64,000 bases of DNA from Syntrophaceae bacterium UBA7520 (GTDB lineage Bacteria; Desulfobacterota; Syntrophia; Syntrophales; Smithellaceae): the NCBI GenBank assembly GCA_002478265.1, contig DLNC01000025.1:346-64345 (forward strand), written 5' to 3'. The notes beneath the pieces were generated by a model. That model worked only from the letters and a program-made list of their open reading frames with translations, ran no database searches and was not told the DNA's origin. The translations under genes were made by a program, and so were the position numbers. Below, one piece after another: positions 40,589 through 48,795 of the stretch; within the stretch, counting starts at the first letter, position 1, and every line of letters begins with the position of its first letter.

Positions 40589-42355
40589 ATGGTTAACAAT
40601 GACAACCCAAACCTAAACACAACAAAGGAGGTTGACGCGAAAATTTCAGGTAAGGATTCGGCAGCGCTAAGCAAAGAAGAAAGCATGGGCTTTAAGGAAC
40701 TGTACGAGCAGAGCTTGCATCAGCTTCAATATGGCGACATCGCGCTGGGCAAAGTAGTGCAGATTGCCAATGACATGGTGATGGTTGATGTCGGCTGGAA
40801 GACGGAAGGCTTTATTCCCTCCGCGGAAGTCAAAGACGCCGAAGGTAACATCAACGTTTCTGTGGGTGATGAAATTGAAGTTTTCATCGACAAACGCGAT
40901 TCCGAAGGAAACCTGATCCTGTCCAGAAATAAAGCGGCCAAACTCAAAGTTTGGGATGAGATAAAGCACGCTTGCGAAACCAATACCCCCATCAAAGGCA
41001 AAGTCATCGAAAAAGTTAAAGGAGGGCTTTCGGTGGATATCGGAATCCCGGCCTTTTTACCCGGTTCCCAGGTTGATGTGCGTCCGATAAAAGACCTGGA
41101 TAAATTTGTCGGTCAAACGCTGGATTTCAAAGTATTGAAATATGACCGCAAAAGAAGCAACGTCGTGCTTTCCCGTCGTCCGATTGTCGCCACGGAGAGG
41201 GAAACAGAAAAGAAGGACGTTCTCAATTCCATACAGGAAGGAAGCGTTGTCGAAGGCGTGATAAAAAACATCACGGATTACGGCATCTTTATCGACCTGG
41301 GCGGTATTGACGGCCTGCTGCATGTGACCGATATATCCTGGGGAAGAATCTCCAAACCAGCCGAAAATTTCCAAAAAGGTGATAAAATCAACGTTAAAGT
41401 GCTTTCTTTTGATCGTGAAAAAGAAAGAGTTTCTCTGGGGCTCAAGCAGCTTACCGGCAATCCCTGGGAAAATATCATGGAAAGATATCCGGTGGGGTCC
41501 ATTACGGAAGGCAAGGTGGTCAACCTTACCGATTATGGCGTTTTTGTGGAACTGGAACCGGGCGTGGAGGGGCTGGTGCATATTTCGGAAATGTACTGGA
41601 CGCGTGAAATAAAACATCCCTCCAAGGTTTTGAACGTCGGCGATCAGATAAAAGTGGTTGTGCTGGATGTGAATCCGGAGGCAAAAAGAATTTCTTTGAG
41701 TTTGAAGCAGACCTCGCCTAATCCGTGGGAAAAACTAAAAGAAAGGTACCCGGAGGGGACCGTGGTCAAAGGCGTCGTCAGAAACATTACGAACTTCGGC
41801 GCGTTTATCGGAATTGAAGAAGGCATTGACGGCCTCGTGCACGTTTCCGACATTTCCTGGAAGCACCGGGTTTCTCATCCTTCCGAGTATTTCAAAAAAG
41901 GCCAGGAAGTGGAAGCCGTGGTGGAAAAAGTTGATGTGGAGAACGAAAAATTCTCACTCAGTGTGAAGAAGCTGGAAAAAAACCCCTGGGATGAAATGGT
42001 GCGCAAATATGCCCCCGGCAGCGTGGTCACGGGTAAAATAACCAACTTTACCGACTTCGGAATTTTTATGGAAATTGAAGAAGGCATCGAAGGACTGGTG
42101 CATATTTCCGAAATCAGCCACAAGCGCGTGAAATCCTCCTCGGAACTCTACGCGGTGGGCGACACGGTGTCGGCGGTTATCAAAAGCATTGATCCCAAAG
42201 CCAAAAAAATCAGATTAAGCATTAAAGAACTGGAAGCGCCCGCGCCTTCTCCTGCGGCGCCTAATCAATACATCAACAATAGAGAAAATTTGGGTTCCAA
42301 TCTTGCCCAGGCGCTGGCGGAAGTCAAAATAAACAATCAGTCAAAAGGCGATTAG
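40589..42355 (+). CDS. rpsA: 30S ribosomal protein S1
   Basis: Binds mRNA and helps load it on the 30S subunit. The 588-residue protein carries six S1 OB-fold repeats (roughly 52-117, 135-200, 218-290, 305-375, 392-462 and 479-548). The last four show the strong pattern G-x-V-x-x-I/L-T-D-Y/F-G-x-F-I/V followed by EGLVHISE or DGLLHVTD. The N-terminal 30 residues (before KELYEQS) are extended and acidic, longer than in E. coli. AAGGGGG lies about 12 bases before the ATG. It is followed 3 bases later by sppA. Confidence 0.97.
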   Translation: MVNNDNPNLNTTKEVDAKISGKDSAALSKEESMGFKELYEQSLHQLQYGDIALGKVVQIANDMVMVDVGWKTEGFIPSAEVKDAEGNINVSVGDEIEVFIDKRDSEGNLILSRNKAAKLKVWDEIKHACETNTPIKGKVIEKVKGGLSVDIGIPAFLPGSQVDVRPIKDLDKFVGQTLDFKVLKYDRKRSNVVLSRRPIVATERETEKKDVLNSIQEGSVVEGVIKNITDYGIFIDLGGIDGLLHVTDISWGRISKPAENFQKGDKINVKVLSFDREKERVSLGLKQLTGNPWENIMERYPVGSITEGKVVNLTDYGVFVELEPGVEGLVHISEMYWTREIKHPSKVLNVGDQIKVVVLDVNPEAKRISLSLKQTSPNPWEKLKERYPEGTVVKGVVRNITNFGAFIGIEEGIDGLVHVSDISWKHRVSHPSEYFKKGQEVEAVVEKVDVENEKFSLSVKKLEKNPWDEMVRKYAPGSVVTGKITNFTDFGIFMEIEEGIEGLVHISEISHKRVKSSSELYAVGDTVSAVIKSIDPKAKKIRLSIKELEAPAPSPAAPNQYINNRENLGSNLAQALAEVKINNQSKGD

Positions 42356-42358
42356 GAA

Positions 42359-43255
42359 ATGAGACGACATCCTGTTGTTTGGGGGGTGGCCATCCTTTTT
42401 GTTATGGCCTTGTTTTCTTATGTTTTTTTCTACCGGGCCGGTACAGATACGGGCAAAGTAAGAACATTCTCTTCCGGTAATCGTATCGGCGTAGTAAGCA
42501 TCAGTGGCCCTATTTATGATTCTTTGCGTATTGCGGAGCAGCTCGATGAATTCGGCAGGGACAGTTCCATCGTTGCGGTGATCCTGCGCGTGGATTCGCC
42601 GGGGGGCGGAGTGGCCGCGTCACAGGAAATTTATGACGCGGTGCTGGAGCTGAAAAAAAAGAAAAAAGTTGTGGCTTCCCTTGGTTCGATAGCCGCTTCC
42701 GGCGGGTTGCTTGTTGCCTGCGCGGCGGATAAAATTGTCTCCAATCCCGGCACGATTACCGGCAGCATTTCCGCCATCATGCAATTTGCCAATTTTGAAG
42801 AGCTATTCAAAAAAATCGGCCTGAAGTCTTCGGTGGTGAAAAGCGGCAAATACAAGGATATCGGTTCTCCCCTGAGGGAAATGACGCCGGAAGAAAGAAA
42901 AATAATTCAGGAACTGGTGGACGATATTTACAACCAATTTGTGGATGTGATCGTGAAGGAAAGAAAACTGCCCCGCGCGAAAGTCAAGGCGATTGCCGAT
43001 GGCAGGGTTTTTTCCGGGCGCAAGGCCAAGGAATTGGGTCTGGTAGATTATTTAGGCGATATGAACTACGCGGCAAGGCTGGCCACAGAGCTTGCGGGCA
43101 AGACCGGTAAGTATGATTTGATTTATCCGCGTAAAAAACGCACGTCAATATTTGACTATTTGCTGGAAAGCGCTGCCAATCAGTTTAGCGATTCTCTTAA
43201 AGAGAAAATGGAGCCTTTTAGCGGCGTCAGTTATTTATATTATCCTTTCAGATAA
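42359..43255 (+). CDS. sppA: Signal peptide peptidase SppA (36-kDa type)
   Basis: Membrane-bound serine protease that degrades cleaved signal peptides. A single N-terminal membrane helix (about 6-26) anchors a 298-residue protein. Catalytic features are the nucleophile region GSIAASGGLLVACAAD near 112-127, the substrate-loop VDSPGGGVAAS near 77-87, and the general-base lysine in KSGKYKDIGSP near 160-170. It is the short form with a single catalytic domain. It starts 3 bases after rpsA and ends directly at the ihfB start, so it is part of the same operon. Confidence 0.95.
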   Translation: MRRHPVVWGVAILFVMALFSYVFFYRAGTDTGKVRTFSSGNRIGVVSISGPIYDSLRIAEQLDEFGRDSSIVAVILRVDSPGGGVAASQEIYDAVLELKKKKKVVASLGSIAASGGLLVACAADKIVSNPGTITGSISAIMQFANFEELFKKIGLKSSVVKSGKYKDIGSPLREMTPEERKIIQELVDDIYNQFVDVIVKERKLPRAKVKAIADGRVFSGRKAKELGLVDYLGDMNYAARLATELAGKTGKYDLIYPRKKRTSIFDYLLESAANQFSDSLKEKMEPFSGVSYLYYPFR

Positions 43256-43555
43256 ATGGTGGCCATTATGATGACAAAAAGCGATTTAATCAAAAGCTTG
43301 CAGGAAAGATTTAAAACCTACACTTACCAGGATATGTACCAGGCGGTTAATATCATCTTTGATTCCATGGTTGAAGCCTTGCGCAAAGGCGAGCGCATTG
43401 AAGTAAGGGGTTTCGGCAATTTTACCATCAGGGAAAGAAAACCGCGTCTAGGACGCAATCCTAAATCAGGCGCGCAGGTGGAACTTTCCGAAAGAAGGGT
43501 GCCGTTCTTTAAAACGGGCAAAGAACTAAAGTTGATGGTTGATAATAAAAAATGA
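43256..43555 (+). CDS. ihfB: Integration host factor / HU-family DNA-binding protein (IHF-beta-like)
   Basis: A DNA-bending histone-like protein of 94-99 residues. The N-terminal helices (TKSDLIKSLQERFKTYT) and the DNA-binding arm (RNPKSGAQVELSERRVPFFKTGKEL near 66-90) fit the IHF/HU fold; the arm tip Pro in GRNPKSG is present. The location after rpsA is that of ihfB in proteobacteria. The true start may be the ATG at 43268 or 43271 (giving MTKSDLI), since the first ATG directly abuts the sppA stop and lacks a ribosome site. It overlaps the next gene by 4 bases. Confidence 0.92.
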   Translation: MVAIMMTKSDLIKSLQERFKTYTYQDMYQAVNIIFDSMVEALRKGERIEVRGFGNFTIRERKPRLGRNPKSGAQVELSERRVPFFKTGKELKLMVDNKK

Positions 43556-44325
43556 GCTACAGCACAGTTACTTTAGAGACCAAAAGCGGCTATGCCAAAG
43601 TGATTCTCAACCGCCCGCGGGAAATGAACGCGATATCCAAGGACATGCGCTATGAACTGTATCGCGTGTTTGCGGAACTGGAAGGCATGGCCGAAATCAA
43701 AGCGATAATTCTGACGGGTGGGGAATTCGTTTTTTCCGCGGGTATGGATATCAAGGAAATGACAAATTTACCCCGTGAAGAGGGTGATGAATTTCTCGAT
43801 TCGATGATGCGTTACCTGAAAAAAATATACTCCTGTAAAAAACCGGTAATCGCCGCGGTAGGCGGGCTTGCTTTGGGTGGCGGCTTTAACCTGGTTACCG
43901 TTTGCGATCTGGTGGTCGCCTCGGAAAGCGCCATTTTTTGCCATCCGGAGTTGAAATTCGGTTTTAATCCTTTCTTTTATCCGCTGAGCCAGATCGTCGG
44001 CATCAACAAAGCCAAGGAAATCGTTATGCTGGGCGAGCCGATTGGCGCCAATGAAGCCCTAAACATCGGGTTAGTGAATAAAGTCGCCCCGCCGGAAAAA
44101 TTTATGGAAGTTGCTGAAAATATGGCGGCGGAACTGGCCACCCGTTCTGCCAAGGCGCTTGAAGAGTTAAAAAATCTTTGTTCCATTGTGCCGCGCATGG
44201 ATAAAATGGCGGCTTTGGACATAGAATCTTCGATTTGTTCCCTGCTTTTTGCCCGCGAAGAAAGAAAAGTTCAGATGAATGAAGTGCTGTCTCAGCAAAA
44301 GCAACGCAAGACCAAACAGGAATAA
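43552..44325 (+). CDS. Enoyl-CoA hydratase/isomerase family protein
   Basis: A 257-residue crotonase-fold enzyme. The first oxyanion-hole block is IILTGGEFVFSAGMDIKEM near 53-71, the second AVGGLALGGGFNLVTVCDLVVASESA near 103-128, and catalytic-glutamate positions near CHPELKFGFNP. Members hydrate or isomerise acyl-CoA esters; exact chain specificity is unknown. It overlaps ihfB by 4 bases (ATGA), which places a fatty-acid or aromatic-degradation type enzyme in a translation operon, an unusual partner. The C-terminus is Lys/Gln-rich. Confidence 0.9.
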   Translation: MSYSTVTLETKSGYAKVILNRPREMNAISKDMRYELYRVFAELEGMAEIKAIILTGGEFVFSAGMDIKEMTNLPREEGDEFLDSMMRYLKKIYSCKKPVIAAVGGLALGGGFNLVTVCDLVVASESAIFCHPELKFGFNPFFYPLSQIVGINKAKEIVMLGEPIGANEALNIGLVNKVAPPEKFMEVAENMAAELATRSAKALEELKNLCSIVPRMDKMAALDIESSICSLLFAREERKVQMNEVLSQQKQRKTKQE

Positions 44326-44356
44326 AAAATTAGCCTGTAAATAATCTGAAAGAAAT

Positions 44357-44641
44357 TTAGGTGTTCTCCCAGTCGCTTCCCGGCGCCGCAAAATCCTTGA
44401 GCTGATCCCGTCTTTTTTTATGCTGCAGTTTTTTGAGCGCCTTGGCTTCGATCTGCCGAATTCTTTCCCTGGTTACCCCCATCATATCGCCCACTTCCTC
44501 CAGCGTGAAAGGCCCGTAATTGCAGGCAACCCAGGTGCAGTTCAGAAACGCCTCATTTTTCAGGCGCCACTCGCAGGTGGTGTCTGTGCATACTTCACTA
44601 ATCAAGGTCATTTTCTTTTTGCAGCGATACGTGTTGATCAT
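44357..44641 (-). CDS. Stand-alone sigma-70 region 4 protein
   Basis: A 94-residue protein whose C-terminal half is a sigma factor region 4.2 helix-turn-helix (GPFTLEEVGDMMGVTRERIRQIEAKALKKLQH, residues about 43-74), nearly the primary-sigma sequence that reads the -35 element. Regions 1-3 are absent. The N-terminal 40 residues contain three cysteines (C18, C23, C34; CTDTTCEWRLKN and NCTWVAC), possibly a metal site. It is convergent with the enoyl-CoA hydratase gene. Isolated region 4 proteins could bind DNA or the beta-flap and modulate RNA polymerase; function is inferred. Similar small proteins occur in other Desulfobacterota. Confidence 0.8.
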   Translation of the reverse strand: MINTYRCKKKMTLISEVCTDTTCEWRLKNEAFLNCTWVACNYGPFTLEEVGDMMGVTRERIRQIEAKALKKLQHKKRRDQLKDFAAPGSDWENT

Positions 44642-44805
44642 AGATTTAAGCCTCTGATTTTACGGATGTTTTTAAAAAGATATCATATTTTGCAGCAAAT
44701 ATAATGATTGATGGGGAAAAATCAAGATAAATTATGAGAATAATTGAAAATGCCCGGAAAGAACTTCAAAATTTCCACTCTTCACACTTGCGGCACAGGT
44801 AAAGA

Positions 44806-45138
44806 CTAAAAGGCCATTTTTTCCGGCGGACGCCTTTCCGGGACGTATTGATTATCTATTTTTCCTTCATTCCACTCACGCGACACGTAAAGGTTGCAAT
44901 AGCAGCTGCCGTATTCTTTCACGTCCGCTTCACGGTAGACGCAAGGGCACATGATGTCGCGGTCTTTTTCCCTGTCTCCGGCGGCGAGGCGGCAGGGGCA
45001 GGACATATACCCGTAGCGTTCCTTATTGGTTAAAAGGTCTTTCAGAATGCTCAGCACCCATTCTTTATTTTTGTTGAAAAAATAACCTTTGGGCTCCTGA
45101 ACTTTTTTGAGCATCTCATAGAGTTCTTCGGGAGTCAT
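44806..45138 (-). CDS. Ferredoxin:thioredoxin reductase catalytic subunit-like protein
   Basis: A 110-residue FTR-beta-type protein. Six cysteines follow the family pattern: C47-P-C49-R, C64-P-C66, C79-Y-C81. By comparison with the cyanobacterial enzyme, 47, 64, 66 and 79 would hold the [4Fe-4S] cluster and 49/81 form the redox disulfide. In non-photosynthetic anaerobes such proteins pass ferredoxin electrons to thioredoxin-like partners. The start ATG overlaps the stop of the glutaredoxin-like gene by 1 base (TAATG), so the pair is a functional unit: reductase plus small thiol protein. Confidence 0.93.
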   Translation of the reverse strand: MTPEELYEMLKKVQEPKGYFFNKNKEWVLSILKDLLTNKERYGYMSCPCRLAAGDREKDRDIMCPCVYREADVKEYGSCYCNLYVSREWNEGKIDNQYVPERRPPEKMAF

Positions 45139-45389
45139 TAAATGCCCAGCGCCTCTCTGATTGCTTTTTCCTGAAAGCCGATGATAATTTTGTCCCCGAT
45201 AATGATCGTGGGGAATGATCTGTTGGGATTATATTTAACGACATCGGCGATAATATCTTCTCTTTCCTGGCCCGTGAGCAAATCGACATCAATAAAGTCG
45301 AATTCAATATTGTTATCGACCATGAATTTCTTAGTCGCTTTGCAGTGGCTGCAGGTGCTCAGCGTGAACATCTTTACTTTTTTCGGCAT
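45138..45389 (-). CDS. Glutaredoxin-like small redox protein
   Basis: An 83-residue glutaredoxin-fold protein with active site C13-S-H-C16 (FTLSTCSHCKATKKF), cis-Pro loop in FPTIIIGDKIIIG near 57-70, and the C-terminal helix AIREALGI. I chose the ATG at 45389, with AGGAGAG upstream; a longer version from 45446 adds a charged stretch and lacks a ribosome site. It is coupled to the FTR catalytic subunit gene and is likely its electron acceptor, working without glutathione. This is inference from adjacency. Confidence 0.92.
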   Translation of the reverse strand: MPKKVKMFTLSTCSHCKATKKFMVDNNIEFDFIDVDLLTGQEREDIIADVVKYNPNRSFPTIIIGDKIIIGFQEKAIREALGI

Positions 45390-45501
45390 TTTTCTCTCCT
45401 TTTGATTATCTTCTTGCACTTTATCGTTAACCCGTCGTTTATGCAAGATAAAAATATTTTACAGGGCTGATGCGGATTTATTTTTGATATTTAATAAATA
45501 C

Positions 45502-45530
45502 TTGACATAAATCTGAGTATCGTATATAAA
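45502..45530 (+). promoter_or_regulatory. Strong sigma-70-type promoter of the EF-G gene
   Basis: TTGACA (45502-45507), 17-base spacer, TATAAA (45525-45530). The gap to the start codon is about 218 bases, so the transcript has a long leader. Confidence 0.85.
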
Positions 45531-45536
45531 CCGCCG

Positions 45537-45747
45537 CTCTTGTTCCTTCACGCGGGCTTATGCCAAAGTCATACTCGTGACGCGCATATCTGCTGGATAT
45601 TATTTCCGGAAAAACTGGCCAGGTGAAGTCAGAAGCATCAGTAATTGTGACCATGCCGTAATATAATTACTGATGGCTGAACAAAATATTTACGGCTAAA
45701 ACGATAAGTGTATAAATTAATCAACGCAATTTTTAAAAGGTAGAAAA
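45537..45747 (+). promoter_or_regulatory. Long structured 5' leader of the EF-G gene
   Basis: About 210 bases with no open frame that I can support. Two hairpins are visible. One is nested: TATGC (45559-45563) pairs with GCATA (45584-45588), with GTCA/TGAC inside. The other is a 9-bp stem, TCAGTAATT (45638-45646) with AATTACTGA (45665-45673). It does not match a riboswitch class I can recognise. It could be an autoregulatory element or a new RNA motif; the rest looks unstructured by eye. Confidence 0.5.
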
Positions 45748-47835
45748 ATGAAGATGGATGACAAGAAAGTGCGCAACATAGGGATAAGCGCCCATATCGA
45801 TTCCGGCAAAACCACGCTTACGGAAAGAATTCTTTATTACACGAAAAGAATACATGCCATTCATGACGTCAAAGGAAAAGACGGCGTGGGCGCCACCATG
45901 GATTCCATGGATCTGGAAAAGGAACGAGGGATAACCATCGCTTCTGCGGCCACCTATTGCGAATGGAAGGGCCATGAAATCAATATTATTGACACGCCGG
46001 GGCATGTTGATTTCACCATTGAAGTGGAAAGATCGCTGCGCGTGCTTGACGGAGCGATTCTCGTTTTATGCGCGGTGGGTGGAGTGCAATCGCAGTCCAT
46101 AACCGTTGACCAGCAGATGAAACGATACAAAGTGCCGTCTATTGCTTTTATCAATAAATGCGACCGCAGCGGCGCGAATCCTTTCCGCGTGATTGGCCAG
46201 CTCAAAACGAAACTGGGGCACAATGCCGTGGCGATGCAGATTCCGATCGGCCTAGAAACGCAGGCGCAGGGTGTCGTGGATTTGGTGGAAATGAAAGCCC
46301 TTTACTTTGACGGTGAAAACGGAGAGGTCGTCCGCGCGGAGGAAATCCCCCAGGAGCTTTTAGCGGAAGCAAAAACAAAAAGAGAAGAATTGATCGAGGC
46401 GGCGTCTCTTTTTTCCGACGAACTGACGGAAGCTGTTCTGGAAGAACGCGAAATAACCGCCCAGATGATCTACGCCGCGCTGCGCAAGGGCACGCTCAAA
46501 AGAGAAATAACGCCGGTTTACATGGGCTCGGCTTATAAGAACAAGGGCGTCCAGCCCCTGCTTGACGGCGTCACTTATCTTTTGCCCTCTCCATCGGAAG
46601 TGGAAAATGTGGCGCTGGACATGGAGAAAAACGAAGAGCCGGTGGTTTTGACCAGTGATCCGGAAAAGCCCATTGTGGCGCTGGCTTTCAAACTGGAAGA
46701 CGGCCAGTACGGGCAGCTTACATACATACGAGTTTATCAGGGAACTGTTGCCAAGGGCGCGACTATCGTCAACGTGCGCAGCGGCAAAAAAGTAAAAGTA
46801 GGGCGCGTGGTGCGCATGCACGCCGATCAGATGGAAGACGTGGAGGCGCTGCCGGCCGGATACATCGGCGCGCTGTTCGGCATAGAGTGCTCTTCGGGAG
46901 ATACCTTTGTCTCGCCGGGTATAAATTTAACCATGACTTCCATGTACGTGCCCAAACCGGTCATTTCTCTGGCGATTGTTCCCAAAGATAACAAATCCCA
47001 AATGGCGATGGCCAAGGCCCTGAATCGTTTTTCCAAGGAAGATCCGACCTTTAAAACTTATGTTGATCCGGAAACAAACGAAACGATTATCGAAGGCATG
47101 GGCGAACTGCATCTGGATATTTATGTGGAAAGAATGAAGCGGGAATACAACGCGGAAGTAACCACGGGCAATCCCCGTGTCGCTTACCGGGAAACAATCA
47201 CCCAGCGCGCTGATTTCAATTACACGCATAAAAAACAGACCGGAGGCGCCGGTCAGTTCGGGCGTATTGCCGGCTATATCGAGCCGGTCAGCGACGCCGA
47301 CTTTGTTTTTGAAAATGAAATATTCGGCGGCGCGATTCCCACACAGTATATTCCGGCCTGTGAAAAAGGATTCCGGCAGAGCATGGCCAAAGGGCCCAAA
47401 CTGGAATTTCCGATCACCGGCGTGAAAGTGGTGATTAATGACGGCGCTTCTCACGCGGTGGATTCTTCCGATATGGCGTTTCAAGCGGCGGCCCGTGGTG
47501 CCTTCCGCGAAGCGTATCTCAGAGCCAAACCCGTGATACATGAACCGATCATGAAAGTGGTAGTGGAAACACCGCCGGAGTTTCAGGGAGCGGTCATGGG
47601 GCTGCTTAATCAGCGCCGGGGCATGATTATCGGCTCTCAGGATGAGGGAGTAATGTGTGTCATTGAAGCCCAGGTGCCGTTAGCGGAAATGTTCGGATTT
47701 TCCACTGTTTTGCGCTCCTCCACGCAGGGCAAAGCGCAATTCACGATGGAATTTGCGCTATACCGACAGGTGCCGCAGTCGATCGCGGAAAAAATTGCAT
47801 TGGAAGTGGCGCAAAATAAAAAATCGGCCGCGTAA
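45748..47835 (+). CDS. fusA: Elongation factor G (spd/EF-G1 type)
   Basis: Ribosomal translocase, 695 residues. P-loop AHIDSGKTT (15-23, with Ser where classical EF-G has Ala), switch I/II KERGITIASAATYC and DTPGHVDF near 86-93, G4 INKCDRSGANP near 139-149. Domains II to V follow, including domain IV start VAYRETI near 470 and C-terminal GMIIGSQDEGVM. The S-for-A P-loop and RSGANP segment match the spd EF-G1 group seen in spirochaetes, planctomycetes and deltaproteobacteria, related to mitochondrial EF-G1. It stands outside the str operon. AAAGGT is 9 bases before the ATG. The gene symbol is used in the broad sense. Confidence 0.92.
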   Translation: MKMDDKKVRNIGISAHIDSGKTTLTERILYYTKRIHAIHDVKGKDGVGATMDSMDLEKERGITIASAATYCEWKGHEINIIDTPGHVDFTIEVERSLRVLDGAILVLCAVGGVQSQSITVDQQMKRYKVPSIAFINKCDRSGANPFRVIGQLKTKLGHNAVAMQIPIGLETQAQGVVDLVEMKALYFDGENGEVVRAEEIPQELLAEAKTKREELIEAASLFSDELTEAVLEEREITAQMIYAALRKGTLKREITPVYMGSAYKNKGVQPLLDGVTYLLPSPSEVENVALDMEKNEEPVVLTSDPEKPIVALAFKLEDGQYGQLTYIRVYQGTVAKGATIVNVRSGKKVKVGRVVRMHADQMEDVEALPAGYIGALFGIECSSGDTFVSPGINLTMTSMYVPKPVISLAIVPKDNKSQMAMAKALNRFSKEDPTFKTYVDPETNETIIEGMGELHLDIYVERMKREYNAEVTTGNPRVAYRETITQRADFNYTHKKQTGGAGQFGRIAGYIEPVSDADFVFENEIFGGAIPTQYIPACEKGFRQSMAKGPKLEFPITGVKVVINDGASHAVDSSDMAFQAAARGAFREAYLRAKPVIHEPIMKVVVETPPEFQGAVMGLLNQRRGMIIGSQDEGVMCVIEAQVPLAEMFGFSTVLRSSTQGKAQFTMEFALYRQVPQSIAEKIALEVAQNKKSAA

Positions 47836-47913
47836 TTATTGAATATGCCCAAAGATACCGCGGCGCTCAGGCGCGAGAAAAACATCATTCATCTAACTTA
47901 CAAGGACATTATT

Positions 47914-48615
47914 ATGCTGAAAAAAGAAATAAACTATCGCAATCCGCTGATGAGTCTTGGTTATGAAAGTGAGGATATTCTGCCGGACGGTGGCTTCGGC
48001 GCGGTTATGGCGCACGCGGGCGTGGGCAAAACAGCCCTTCTGGTGCAGATGGCCATCAACACCATGCTGAGAGAAAAAAATGTTCTGCACGTAAGCCTCC
48101 ATGACGCCGTGGGCAAAGTTGACGTCTGGTATCATGAGATGTTTCAAAATATCGCTCAGGCCTTTAATGCCGCCCAAGTAAAGGAGTACTGGGAAAAGAT
48201 TCAGCCGCGCCGGTTCATCATGATTTTCAAAGTGGAAAATTTCAGCGTGCCGAAGTTGGAAGAGAGATTGATCGAATTGATGGAGCAGAATATTTTCCGG
48301 CCGCACACCATGATTATCGACGGTTTTAAGTTTGATGAAGTGGGGCGCTCTCCCCTGGCGCATCTTAAGGAATTGGCTAAAAAATATTCGATACGGATCT
48401 GGTTTACCGTGCACGCTCACCGGCATGAAAACAGGGCGCAAAATGAGCTGCCGGTGTGGTTTCTGCATGTAGCGGACTTATTTGAAGCTATTGTTGAGCT
48501 TGCCGCGCGTAACGAGGAAATATACATTAAGGCAATTCAGGGGAAAACCGCCGCCGCGGAAGGGCAAACACTCCTTCTGGACCCCGCGACCATGCTGGTT
48601 AAAACCGACAGGTAA
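47914..48615 (+). CDS. RecA/KaiC-like P-loop protein, unknown role
   Basis: A 233-residue P-loop NTPase of the RecA-like type. Walker A AHAGVGKTALLVQMA is near 33-47, and a Walker B-like MIIDGFKFDEV near 133-143, followed by VHAHRHEN. It lacks the helicase and KaiC duplicated domains. I chose the ATG at 47914 with AAGGA 7 bases upstream; ATGs or TTGs further upstream (47839, 47845) have no ribosome site. It lies about 80 bases after the EF-G gene and may share its transcript. Family members are uncharacterised; substrate and partners unknown. Confidence 0.82.
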   Translation: MLKKEINYRNPLMSLGYESEDILPDGGFGAVMAHAGVGKTALLVQMAINTMLREKNVLHVSLHDAVGKVDVWYHEMFQNIAQAFNAAQVKEYWEKIQPRRFIMIFKVENFSVPKLEERLIELMEQNIFRPHTMIIDGFKFDEVGRSPLAHLKELAKKYSIRIWFTVHAHRHENRAQNELPVWFLHVADLFEAIVELAARNEEIYIKAIQGKTAAAEGQTLLLDPATMLVKTDR

Positions 48616-48715
48616 AATTAAGGACAAAGAGTTTTTACCATTTTAATCACTGCGTTTCTTTGTTATAAAATAGGCGCGGCTAATTCGCATCATAACTCAC
48701 CGTTCCATATAGTAT

Positions 48716-48744
48716 TTGCAATCAGCTGACAGTTACTTTATATC
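48716..48744 (+). promoter_or_regulatory. Candidate promoter of the alpha/beta hydrolase gene
   Basis: TTGCAA (48716-48721), 17-base spacer, TATATC (48739-48744), about 50 bases before the start codon. Confidence 0.5.
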
Positions 48745-48795
48745 TTTTCCTGATGTTTTGTTGAGATAACAAACGAAAAAAGGAGAAGTAACAAG

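Noticed and set aside
46927..47541. Long open frame antisense to the EF-G gene (204 codons)
   Set aside because: Shadow of a conserved gene; no ribosome site or recognisable protein.
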